Shown here in pieces: positions 45,355-56,134 of a stretch of 64,000 bases of DNA. A program made the position numbers and the translations under genes. The stretch is from Batrachochytrium dendrobatidis JAM81. Lineage: Eukaryota; Chytridiomycota; Chytridiomycetes; Rhizophydiales. The DNA lies in NCBI RefSeq assembly GCF_000203795.2, contig NW_006281102.1:1096567-1160566 (forward strand). The letters run 5' to 3'. Position 1 is the stretch's first letter, and every line of letters begins with the position of its first letter. The notes beneath the pieces are model-generated. The model was not told where the DNA came from, did not search any database, and was given only the letters and a program-made list of their open reading frames with translations.

Positions 45355-48300
45355 TTACCCGGCCCAAAATCCCTTGTGTGATTTCCACAATCGACGAGAT
45401 TCCAATTGTTGTGTCTTGACTTCAGATTCAAAATCAACCAGTGATACCATCTGAGATAAATATGGCTTGCAATATGTATAAATATGCGTTGGATCCTAAA
45501 ATTACAAATACAAAAACTCGGGTGTTTAGCATTCCCATTTAAAACACTATCCAACCCTCAGTGTTTGTTCATGACAGAATTAAATCCAAACATACTTTTG
45601 ATATTTGCGTTCGCAAGTCTTCAATCTGCTGCTGAGTAGTTGAATAGGTTTGCATTGAATAGTTGTATACATCATTGCTGGTCGTACGTTGATAAGGCGC
45701 CTTGGATTGCAACTTTTGTGCCTACCTCGATAAAAATGTATAGCAATGTTGGTAAATAGTTAAAAACTTGGCATGTATACGAATGAATGAAATATACTTT
45801 CAAACTGTATAGAGTAAATAGAAACAGATTTAAATGTGTTGCAAGCTGCGTACCTGTATATTCATTGAAACAAAATTAGGCTTATGAAACCGTCTTTGGT
45901 TGATCTGGTCCATTACTTGACTATTATTAGCATTTACAACCGATTTTGCAGATAAAACAAAAGATCCAATCGGGTAATTGATGGGTTCTCCATATCGCTA
46001 GTGTTTTAGCAATGTATCGGATTAAAAAATAGTGAACATGATATGTAATGCTCGATTAGCTCCATCACAATATCAAGATATACATTCAAACCATCTCAAC
46101 TCAGACTTCAAATATATACCACTGCAACCCATATTGGTATGAATGATGTAGATACTTACTCCGTAGTTGATTGGCAGGTTGGGTTGCTTTGTCTTATCAT
46201 TGATCGCAACATGCGCACTATCCAAGTCATTCAATACTTTTTGGCGATCGCAAGCCGACACCATCTTTAAATTGTCCTTGCATGGGATAGATGATTCAAA
46301 CTGTACAACTTTTCCTATAGATTCGACAAGTGCCATAATCATGGATTGTGTTGGAAATGCAAGCGAATTGCTACGCACCAAAAAAGAATCCAGGTTTATA
46401 GTCTAATATATCAAGTATGCATTATAGTATCAGTGACGAATAAATCAAGATGGTTCAGGACAAAATACTGCAATAGCCTAAATACTTAGTGATTGTACCA
46501 AACATTGTATCCGTATTTTAAAACCATAAATTCAATATCTTGACAACTTACCTCGTTAAGCATACAAAGACAGTCTAAACACTCTTTGGATATTTTCCCC
46601 CCAATATAGGTTTTTGTTGAATGTAGAATTTCTTGAAGATTCTGTACTAAACGGATATGAAGCACAATCGGTAGTTTTCGCAAAGCCATTGGATAGTTGA
46701 GTGCTTTGACAGATGTCGACACTCTAAACGGTATCTTGTCGCTTATACTAGCATTTTGTTGCATATGCACAAAGTTAAATGTCATTACTCGACTGTTTTC
46801 CTTAGATATCCACTACTCACCTTTGAAGACAGGACAAAAGAACTTTAAGGTTGCCATCAATAAGTCCTTCTATATACATTATTCTGACTTGATCATCAAA
46901 TATGTCATAGCCCGTCAAAATATCCTATAAAATACCATGGTTAGCGTGATTGCAACAAGCATCCAAGTTTTTGGATAAAATCTACAAATAAATATAAACT
47001 TACCAAACTAGAACTATGTCTTTCAGAATCTGACAACTGATAAGTAAGCAGTGAAAGGTTTGGTTGACGGCTAGAGGTGGATAAGTTCAATGCCTTTGCA
47101 TTACAACAAGTAACAATACTTTGAACCAGATTGGGAATCGTTTCATCGCTTGAACTATATATAGGTAGAATGTCAATGTTGATGCATGCTCAAGCAATCA
47201 TTTTGTCAAAAATTTAGCTTTTAAAAAACATGTCAACATATACAGTTACCAAGAAGCTATCACAACTTGTCCAAACAAAGCCAAAGCAGTAGGTATAGGT
47301 TCGGCAGAAAATTTATTCATCAGCGGAAACCGTAGATGAATAAAAATAGACAAGTGTGCTGACGAATCTAGCCAAAACCCAGCAGGAAGCGTCTTGTGCT
47401 TTTTTGTAGAGTTTATCTTTGTGGGTAAAATAGGTGAAATCAGCTGTAGTTCTGTTTCTCCAGAACACAGCTCAACCAATGCTGATTCACATGGGTTAGT
47501 CACATTATCATCATAGACTCAGTCATAGTATTAATTCACTCGTATCTAAACTTACAAAATGATGCCACTCCGTAAGGATTGACTGGATTCATGGGTTGAT
47601 TGATGGTACCATTATCATTTAAATCTGAATCGCATAGATTTCAAATAAACCCAAAGCAGTTTAGACATGTGTGGTGGTGTGAACTTCCGATAAGATGCAT
47701 TGCTTTCAAATTCAACAAACCTGCACTAATCTTTGAAAGATCGGGCGAAAGCTTGTGATCACGGTCGTGCACCTAGTATGATTCATTTAAAAATGTACAC
47801 CTTTAAAACTGTCTTTGATATACTTTAAAAATCCAAACAATTTGATAAAAGGCACCTCGATCAAAAGAGGTGATTTGAAAATCTCGTCGCAAAGTCGTGC
47901 AGGATCAATTAGTCCGGTAAGTATCAAATGTTTACTATTAAAATGCATTTGTCGAGCATGACATTGATTCGAAAGAATAGAACGATGCAACATATAGTCA
48001 TTAAAAAATTGGAATTTTACTGAGCTATGATTCATTCAACAACAGTGTCAGTATGCAATTATGATGGTTTAAAAAGTAAATTTCAATTGGAAAGCAACAT
48101 GATCTTGATTGGTTTGTATACATCAATCTGAAATTCGTGGATATCCTTACACTGGCAAACACTTGCTATCTAGCTCGTCAAACCCAAGTGGTTTATCAGG
48201 CATACCATCTGCAGTATCAATAGTGATACACAGTGGGTTCAATCTAAATTACCAATGAGATAAACATATCATCATCTCTCAGACCAATCTATATTGACAA

Positions 48301-50440
48301 ACAAAATCATAGAGCACAAACCGTTGAGCCTGCTCATTAGATAACAGCGGACTATCCAGTTTCAAAGATACATCACACTTGCTTAGTCCGTTCAATGGAT
48401 TAACCACACTTGCATAATATAATCAACATCACGTAATTGGTGAGTTATATGCTACTTAATCGACTATTTAAATGCAATGGGATGCACCAACTACCTTGCT
48501 TTGGCTTCAGTCATATCAAAAAAAAATCCTGTGACATCCAAAACGACCTTGCCAATTGGAATATGGGTATATTCTCCCTTTTTTTTATCCAACAGCAACT
48601 TTTCAGTGGGTGCATCAATACTCTGATCGTTTGATTGTTTTTCTACATCTTCCAATGAAAGTGCCGTTTGGTTCATATTGCGTGTGGATGCTGTCCCATC
48701 CATGTTCCATCGAATATGCTTTGTATCGTCCAAACTGCTACTGATATTCTTATTTTTTTCGCGAAAAGCGTGTCCCGACTTGTTCAGTAAAGTATTCTTG
48801 AAAAGATGGGCAGGCATTGAAGCATGGCAGTTATCAATTTTACCAATTTGATTGTTTTTCAATTTTTCAGAGTGGCCAGTAGTTTTTGTAGAATTGGCTT
48901 CTTTTATACGACCATGAGGTGCCAGGATGGTCAGGGGATGGTCATGATGGTGTGGACTAGGAGGTGTTTTTTGATGCATTAATCCAATACCTGCTAGAGA
49001 TGATGACGATCTCGAACGAATTGGTGTGCGTTGGTGCACATCTGCAGATACATGTTTTTCTGGGTGATTAAAATGATGAGGATGTGCTGCTTCCCGACTT
49101 GATGCTCTGGGTGGTGCATGGATTGATTCTTTGCCCTTTTGTTTTTCTCGAGGTTGAGGGCCTATACCAAAATCCTCGTTAAGAAACCGATGTAATGGTG
49201 AGCCAGGACGAATCTGGTCGAGTGGAGGGGAGTAGCTGTTGGCACGCTTTGAAACCAATGATTTGAACTCGTGAGCTCCTTGTTCAAACGATACATTTAA
49301 ATCAGGGTTTGATAACGATTGGCGCCGCGCAAATTGATGCTTGATGCTACTATTAAGATTCTGATTAGGTTCATCAGTGGTGTTATTGTTACGATTGACT
49401 GCTTCTGAATCAGAACGCATAGTTTCTGAAATTTTCACATCTGCCTTTTGGCTCTGAGATGGGCTGACGATACTTTCTTTTGGAGGTTTGACTGGAGGAA
49501 CACTCATTTCACGCTTGTTTAGTTTTGAATTTCGAACTGGTTTTGTTTTAATAGCAGTTTGTGCCAAGGAAATTGGGAATTTTTGGGTATGATCAGAGCG
49601 GGATCTGTTTTCCTTTGCTGAAAACTCGATACTGGGGGTTTCTTCGCCTTCGTCTCCCATATTGGGAATCTTCCTTGTTAAACTCTGCGGTCCATCTTTA
49701 TCGTGATCATCAGTTCGGACAATCTCCCAAATCACAAACTCGGGTGGCTTATGGTACAAGTTTGTGATGAATTCCTGTTGGACAAGTGTACACATTTAGT
49801 AAATACGATAGTAAACAAGACCAAATCTTGCTTTTGATAGGGTGGGCTTACATTGGCAATATTGATATCATGCACGACAGACCAGTTGTTTCCTGATATT
49901 GAAAAAGGCTCTGTCTATTTATATGAATATATTACAACCCACTTGTAAGTACATGAATATGGGCAGCGATGCAAGGTTTGGTTTTGATGGCAATATTGAA
50001 TAAAATATATTCGTCACGCGTAGATGCAAGTCTTCTGAACCATATGTGGCAAATGCCCATCGCTGTAAAGTTTATTTACCTTGCCTTCGATTTGACCACC
50101 AATAGAGTAGGTGATGTAAAGCCGTTTGTATGCATCGACACTTGGTTGTTTTTTCTTTCGTTCTTTATTGGGTCGCTGTTTCTGTATCGACTCTTGACCA
50201 TCCACTAAGAAAAAGCGTAAAGTGTTATGACCCAATTAATATTAGTGATGAGATTGACCATTTAAAATCGATCATGAATAGATGCGACACACCACGACAC
50301 AAAGTATAATTGATGGCAACATTGATTTTGATAGAGTGGTCCCCATGAGGGGACGAAGCAATGGCACCTTTGGCTATAGCCAAGAAAGCATTGTCCAATG
50401 GATCGAGGCGAGCAATTGGTGTTCGAGTAACTTTTGCCAT
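45355..50440 (-). CDS. Large protein with C2-like segments, possibly ciliary (CFAP92/DUF4550-like)
   Basis: A gene of at least 15 exons. Exon 1 (50440 to about 50299): MAKVTRTPIARLDPLDNAF then HSIKINVAINYTLC. Exon 2: DAYKRLYITYSIGGQIEGK. Exon 3: EPFSISGNNWSVVHDINIA. The 1.28-kb exon 4 (about 49773-48496) opens EFITNLYHKPPEFVIWEIVR, then runs through a disordered Ser/Pro/His-rich region to IGKVVLDVTGFFF. Later exons hold DHVAFQLKFTF, ILTGLIDPARLCDEIF, SPLLIEV with VHDRDHKLSPDL, NPYGVASF, GFWLDSSAHLSIFIHLRFPL, ALRKLPIVLHIRLVQNLQEIL and a coiled C-terminal piece ending LWKSHKGFWAG. The 'PLLIEVHDRD' and 'NPYGVA' blocks inside beta-rich C2-like units recall ciliary proteins of the CFAP92 (KIAA1257, DUF4550) type. 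That link is from memory of the pattern and is uncertain. No catalytic motif seen. Confidence 0.5.
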
Positions 50441-50758
50441 ACAATACAAAAAATGATAATTCAAGAGAAAACTATTCGAGTTTATTTTTCGTGGAAATAG
50501 ACTATTAAAAATGAGCGATAACAATCAGTCGCAGCAGCAGCAGCATAGACATGCGCCGAGAAGGCTGAATTTTAACCGCGAATGAGCATGGAAAAGTTGA
50601 AAATCCGAATAGATTCACAGTCAAATAAAGGGAAAGGGACAGGGACAGTCAAAGCAGACGTAATATCATCAGAGACAGATTTGACAAAAACATATAAAAG
50701 TTAGCTCCATCAAATAAGCTAGCAACAAGGTCTAGAGTTGGTAAAGCCATAGCTGTAC

Positions 50759-51463
50759 TTACAAACCGCAACAGGCAGCTTCACCAGCATTAGACTTTTG
50801 AGCTTGCTGCTGAACAAGAACGGTTTGAGGCTACAGTATTGTTCAAATAAAGAAATACACAGATTAGAGAGCAGTCACCACAAACAGCTTACAGATACTC
50901 GAATCAGGTTTATGGATAAAATGCACGCTGGACACTTAAAGTAGACTTACTGGTGGCTGAGCATAGTAGCCTGCTCCAAATCCAATGGTTGATATTATAC
51001 AAGACATAATGAATGTGTCAAACATCAAGACCCATAAAGTCGGACACTTTGAAACAGTTGATTATAGACCACTTACCTGGTTGCTGTTGCTGAGGGTATT
51101 GCTGCTGCTGATACTGTTGCTGCTGAGGATACTGTTGCTGTTGAGGATACTGTTGCTGATAACCCTGCTGCTGATAACCTTGCTGAGGTGGATATTGCTG
51201 AGGTTGCTGAGCGTATGGTGGTTGCGCACCGTACCCACTCTGCTGGGGTGCTCCATACGCTGCAAGTAAAGGTATAAGTAGCAAGATCAATTAGTATGGT
51301 AGGTTCTAAACAAGGATAGTTTGTGGATGCCTGCACATTCACAACTATCTGATGAAAACATGACCAATAAGCCATGAATATAGCCGATCGAATAAAGTGA
51401 AGGTGTAATATAAACGGTTGCTATACCTGGAGCAGGTGAATCATAGACGCCTTTCTCTGCCAT
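50759..51463 (-). CDS. Small Q/Y/P-rich protein with Cys-rich tail (CYSTM-like architecture)
   Basis: Four exons: MAEKGVYDSPAPG (51463-51426); a Gln-rich exon (about 51260-51079) of repeated QQYPQQQ/YQQQ units preceded by AYGAPQQSGYGAQPPYAQQP; YYAQPP (about 50969-50952); and PQTVLVQQQAQKSNAGEAACCGL ending at TAA 50759. About 100 residues. The layout, a short start, a long XYPPQ-type repeat and a terminal Cys cluster after an Ala/Gly patch, resembles fungal CYSTM or metallothionein-like stress peptides that attach to membranes by the Cys-rich end. The hydrophobic stretch is short, so palmitoylation rather than spanning is as likely. If a very short 31-nt intron after GGTTT is real, the end becomes CCGLPCC. 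Function not established. Confidence 0.6.
51079..51215. repeat. CAG/CTG-rich microsatellite inside the Q-rich gene
   Basis: Imperfect trinucleotide and 15-24-bp tandem units (CTGCTG, GATACTGTTGCTG and similar on the plus strand) coding for the Gln/Tyr/Pro repeats. Likely to vary in length between strains. Confidence 0.7.
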
Positions 51464-51831
51464 GGTTACCAAGTAGTTGAAGATTTGCGGTTAAAAGAAA
51501 TCAAAATAGCAAATCATTAGTTATACGCACAAATGAAATGGCTGTGTTAGCCGAGGGTCGTGACAGGGCTATCAAAAGCCTATTATAGTCCAATCAGCGC
51601 ATGTCATGATTCCTATTCAATGCATTGATTCGCATCGCACAAGAGTGTGTCAGGTCGGAGTACAATAAAGTGACTAGACTCTGATTCAACTAGTGTCCAG
51701 ATGGATTCAAATCATGTGTTTAGGAAGTCGTCTTATTCCATCAACAATGCTTTACACCCGTATTTATGTAGAATAAAACTCTTTCTGTATTCACCTTGCA
51801 TTGGTTGTCTTTGCTTTGGAATAAACAATGA
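51464..51831. promoter_or_regulatory. Upstream region of Q-rich gene
   Basis: 368 bp between the Q-rich gene start (minus) and the left inverted-repeat arm. It presumably holds that gene's promoter. The last part (TTTGCTTTGGAAT, about 51808-51821) is loosely shared, inverted, with the sequence just outside the right arm. Confidence 0.4.
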
Positions 51832-52183
51832 TTAAATATTCAGTTTTTCTATTATAAATTGACTTTAATACACACAATGTCCATTACATAATGCAATCAA
51901 ACTACAGATTGAGCTTGTCTTTTCTCCGCTTTTGGCATAGTCATGCATTGTACAACTACCAGATTGATTCAAATCCAGATAGTTGGTTCAACTGTTTTCA
52001 AACTTGATTTTGTTGTATTCTAAAAACAGATACGACTGCATTCAAGTTCAAGAAAACACTCGTGAATGCAACAAGTGTTGCTATATTGATCACTCAATGC
52101 TATTGATTTAAAAAATGAGAATGCAATGAAACAAAGATGTGGATGCTGTTTGAGTATTCGTTCCGTTTTACATGAATACAATT
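51832..52183. repeat. Left arm of 352-bp near-perfect inverted repeat
   Basis: Compared base by base with the reverse complement of 55644-55995: 351 of 352 bases agree (single T/C difference, in CCATTACATA versus CCATCACATA). It starts at TTAAATATTCAG and ends at CATGAATACAATT. It contains a short perfect palindrome GCAACAAGTGTTGC-like element (GCAAC/GTTGC arms, about 52068-52081). No coding frame. The arm lies 205 bp upstream of the QDPR start codon and 369 bp from the Q-rich gene start. Confidence 0.95.
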
Positions 52184-52388
52184 GTAAATCAACTTCTGTG
52201 AGCTTATAGCAAACTTGCTGATTCTAGTTATAACATTATCAAGTTTGTAACCAACAATTTCAAACTCAACAGCTGTTTAGATTGGCTAAATGAATTCAAA
52301 CGAGTGTTCAACTCAACAAGAATTGCAAATTATGCGCTACAGCTGATCTGCCTGTCAAAGTTTTGCTTGGCTCTTCATATCATTTCAC

Positions 52389-53744
52389 ATGCTTACTCGT
52401 AAAATGCCTAGTGCGTTAGTATATGGAGGTTCTGGTGCTCTTGGTCGAGCCATCGTCTCTCATTTTCGAAATGCTGATTGGGTAAGCTGGTATGCAAGAC
52501 TACCCATCACTCTGACCCAACCATGACTTGTATAATAAAAGAACCGTTGTCCCGTTGCTGTATAAACTATTGGCTTGCCATTCGTTGAGGGTGTCTTCAG
52601 AAGCTAACCACTCCAATATACTCTGATAACCAGAATGTCGTCTCTCTGGACTTTTCCAACAATCCTGATGCCAGCTCCAATATTGTCCTGGAACAAAGCC
52701 CAGCAGGAACCAGCTTAGCTGAAATTGGAAACGGCATCAGTGATCGTGTTGCCAATGCCCTTGGATCTGACCAAAAGCTAGATGCTATTCTTACAGTGGC
52801 TGGAGGTTGGGCCGGAGGAAACTTGGTTGATAAGGACTTGCTTGCCAATACAGAACTTATGATCACTCAAAGTATCTACTCGTCAGTCATCTCAGCCAAG
52901 CTGGCTGCTACTTATCTTAAAGAGTTGTGTTGTCTTGAAATGTTGGTGCATGTATATTGCTCAGTAGATCGGTTCTAACTCGAGGTATTACTGATTGTAT
53001 GATCAGAGGTGGGCTTTTGACACTCACGGGTGCCAGTGCTGCTACTCATGGGACTCCAGGTATTTGTCTAGTTTACATTCAATATTTGATAGGCTGCATA
53101 TTTCCTTGCTTACATTTTTGATATGTTTGCAGGCATGGTAGGCTTACTAGCATCATTTTAGCTCAAGACCGCTTATTTAACCATATGTGAAAATCACTAA
53201 ATATCACTGGTAAATGATAGATTGGCTATGGCTTGGCCAAGGCAGCTGTTCATCAACTGGTCAAATCTGCTGCTGGTCCCAACAGCGGACTTCCAGCCGG
53301 AGCCAAAGTGGTCGCGTAAGTTTATCCATTCTTTAGATTCATCGAGTATCTACTACCAGACTAACGCTTGGTCTGATTAAATTATCCAGGATTCTTCCGT
53401 AAGTTTACACTCGACAGATACTCAGACAAGTTTGGGTCTTGGTTTGTTAATGTAGTTGATTTCAATAATTCCCGGGTTGTTGAATGGTAGAATCACAATG
53501 GATACTCCAATGAATCGCAAGTTTATGGCCGACGCTGATAAATCTACTTGGACCCCGCTCAGTGAAATAACAAGGTATATTTACATTAAATTGTCAATAC
53601 TATGGTTGATCTAGTCTGACCTTGGAACCTTGTGTTTACAGCAAAATGATGCTATGGGCAAGTGGGAAGGAATCCGTAGAAAGTGGAAGCCTCTTTCGAC
53701 TTGCTACGGTTGACTACAAAACAGAGTTTCAACCTGTCATTTGA
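52389..53744 (+). CDS. QDPR: Dihydropteridine reductase (QDPR), with micro-exons
   Basis: NADH-dependent short-chain reductase that regenerates tetrahydrobiopterin (or a related pterin) for aromatic amino-acid hydroxylases. Eight exons fit GT-AG and keep the frame: 52389-52481, 52634-52926, 53007-53059, 53133-53137 (5 nt), 53221-53315, 53390-53398 (9 nt), 53491-53574, 53642-53744. The product has VYGGSGALGRAIV (cofactor loop), VAGGWAGGN, GGLLTLTGASAATHGTPG joined through the 5-nt exon to MIGYGLAKAAVHQL (YxxxK active site), VVAILP, ITMDTPMNRK and a C-terminal WTPLSEI...SGSLFRL. Each block matches animal QDPR in order. A second in-frame ATG lies at 52404. The gene lies between the inverted-repeat arms and converges on the SDR gene. 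Confidence 0.92.
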
Positions 53745-54134
53745 GTTTGTTCTTTGATTCTCAAAACCCAGAAAGTGCTCAATGTTTGCTTAGTGCTGGA
53801 ATGGGTAGTTTGAAATTTGGTCATGATGCCAGCTTAATATCTACATCGAGTCTCTCGGATCTTGATACATTTGCACGTTCAAATTCTGTCAGATGATGTT
53901 TCTGATCGTAATAAATTGGAATCAATCAAACCGAAATGACGGAACTTTGATCTTATTTTGGATCCAATATAATTTTAGTATATGCAAGAGATGGGCTTAA
54001 AGTAGTGTTAAACTAGCAACGATTGACTGCAAACAAAACATTCCCGACACAATGACTGCAGGACAACGCAGTTTTACACAAGTTGCCGCAACATGCAAGT
54101 ATCGATAAAATAGACGACTCAAAATAATATTCAT
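53745..54134. other. Convergent spacer QDPR / SDR
   Basis: 390 bp of shared 3' flank, AT-rich, roughly the centre of the inverted-repeat cassette. No gene seen. Confidence 0.4.
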
Positions 54135-55538
54135 TTATAGTTTAGATTTCCTGCGTCTACCTACAATGTCTATTCCATATTCGGGTGTTACACGAATCAC
54201 ATCTCCTAAATATCATCAACGCGATACAAACAAGTTTAGATTGATCAACTAGGCTCTGATATTGTAACAAGCTGAACTGCTTACCCTTCAATGACTGATC
54301 CTCAATACCTAGAATAAAAGCATCAATAACAAGACTGATGGGAACTTTCATATGACTTGGCACTGATTTTCCAAGCAATGTATTCAGGATTGGAGTATCT
54401 GAAAAGGACGGGCAGATACAGTTGACATGAATTCCCTGCTCAGTAAACAAGTATCCCAAAGATCTTGTAAAATTCACTACTCCGCTTTTTGCCGCAGCAT
54501 AAATAGGCTGCTGTGACTGTGGATATAAACCAGCCAAAGATGCTGTATTTATGATGGCACCACGCCAAAGTACTGCATCATCGATCTTGGGTTGCTTGAC
54601 CATTTCGCTGATCGCCATGCGTGTCCCCATAATCACTGCCGTCAAGTCGATATCAATCACTGATTTCCATGAATCCTTCAAGTCCTTGGTAAACTCCTCC
54701 TTTTCAACAATTCCTGACTCGGATGTGAGAGAATGTATTTTGATGGCCACAAAACATTGAATTCAACAATCCATTGACAAGTGTCCTACAAACCTGCATT
54801 GTTTACCACAATCTTAATATTTAGCATAACCATAATATGCATGCCAAAGATACAGGTCAAATAGCCCAGTCAGTAATATTTTCAAACAATAAATAAAATA
54901 TTTACTCCATGCCAGGCTTACATCAATCCGGCCAAATGCTTTACGTGCAGAATCAAACAATAGCTTTAAATCTTCAGCTTTTGTTACATCACATTTTACG
55001 AATATAGCAGATGCAGGAGATCTTGTTTAAGATTGAAATTTCAATACAGTAGATTGTTGGTGTTTTGATAAAGTTGAACCATTGATTCATGACTCTTGAT
55101 TAAACAATCTACATGAAAAACAGAGCTGATCATCAAAGTACCTTGAATTGAGTTGCAATAAGAGCTCTTGACCTGCTGCTACAGAAATATCTCCCAATAC
55201 AACTCGTGCACTTGATCATGATTCATGGTAAAGGGGCTTGTAAGTTATGGATACTTTCAAATATGTAGTATTCAACAAAATAGCATATCCTAGCCTGGAT
55301 CTGGATGGATAGAATAAGTTTGCTCATTTCAAAAATGTACATACCCACTTGAAATAAGTCGAAGTGAAAGCATCTTGCCAAAGCCTGATGAAGCACCTAA
55401 TGGTATTCCATATGATATCAACGATCTAGTCAACATTGTCAAATCCAACAAATGGCTATATTGGAACCAAAGGAATGCCTAGAGTCTTGCATTAAATAGA
55501 TTACCTGTGACAATGGCTACTTTTCCATTAATCTTCAT
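54135..55538 (-). CDS. Short-chain dehydrogenase, 15-PGDH-like, with PTS1 SKL end
   Basis: NAD(P)-binding SDR. Exons on the minus strand: MKINGKVAIVTG (55538-55512); GASSGFGKMLSLRLISSG (about 55402-55349); ARVVLGDISVAAGQELLLQL (about 55210-55143); SPASAIFVKCDVTKAEDL to FGRID (about 55020-54924); IVVNNAG (about 54816-54796). The main exon, from about 54711, has DIDLTAVIMGTRMAISEM, INTASLAGLYPQSQQPIYAAAKSGV and the GIHVNCICPSFSDTP loop. TGxxxGxG, NNAG and the Ser-YxxxK active site are complete; the closest family in memory is 15-hydroxyprostaglandin dehydrogenase. The last splice (donor after SLKG, about 54283; acceptor about 54209) adds DVIRVTPEYGIDIVGRRRKSKL. This ends in SKL, a canonical peroxisomal targeting signal. 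Without it the protein ends NRHCR. Substrate unknown. Confidence 0.82.
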
Positions 55539-55643
55539 GTCTTGATTATTAATGCTTAAAGATGGCAAGTGAATGTTTTGCTAGAGTGAGGTTGACTTGA
55601 AACTGATATTCACCAACATCAAACTCGAAATCTTGAATGCTTT

Positions 55644-55995
55644 AATTGTATTCATGTAAAACGGAACGAATACTCAAACAGCATCCACATCTTTGTTTCA
55701 TTGCATTCTCATTTTTTAAATCAATAGCATTGAGTGATCAATATAGCAACACTTGTTGCATTCACGAGTGTTTTCTTGAACTTGAATGCAGTCGTATCTG
55801 TTTTTAGAATACAACAAAATCAAGTTTGAAAACAGTTGAACCAACTATCTGGATTTGAATCAATCTGGTAGTTGTACAATGCATGACTATGCCAAAAGCG
55901 GAGAAAAGACAAGCTCAATCTGTAGTTTGATTGCATTATGTGATGGACATTGTGTGTATTAAAGTCAATTTATAATAGAAAAACTGAATATTTAA
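55644..55995. repeat. Right arm of 352-bp near-perfect inverted repeat
   Basis: Reverse-complement partner of 51832-52183, one mismatch in 352. It begins AATTGTATTCATGTAAAACGG and ends CTGAATATTTAA. Its inner edge is 106 bp upstream of the SDR start codon (minus strand). Its outer edge is 139 bp upstream of the FAM50 start codon (plus strand), so it must overlap or abut a divergent promoter. Outer flanks share only a further weak match (TTTGCTTTGGAAT). Confidence 0.95.
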
Positions 55996-56134
55996 CCAAT
56001 CGATTCCAAAGCAAAATACAAGTATTTCATTTTGCCTGAATACAGCTGCAATAACAAATTCATTGGGCTTATTTTACAACTGTCGACTTTAAACCTGCAT
56101 AGCTTTTATTGTGCTGTATTCATTGGTTTCTGTA

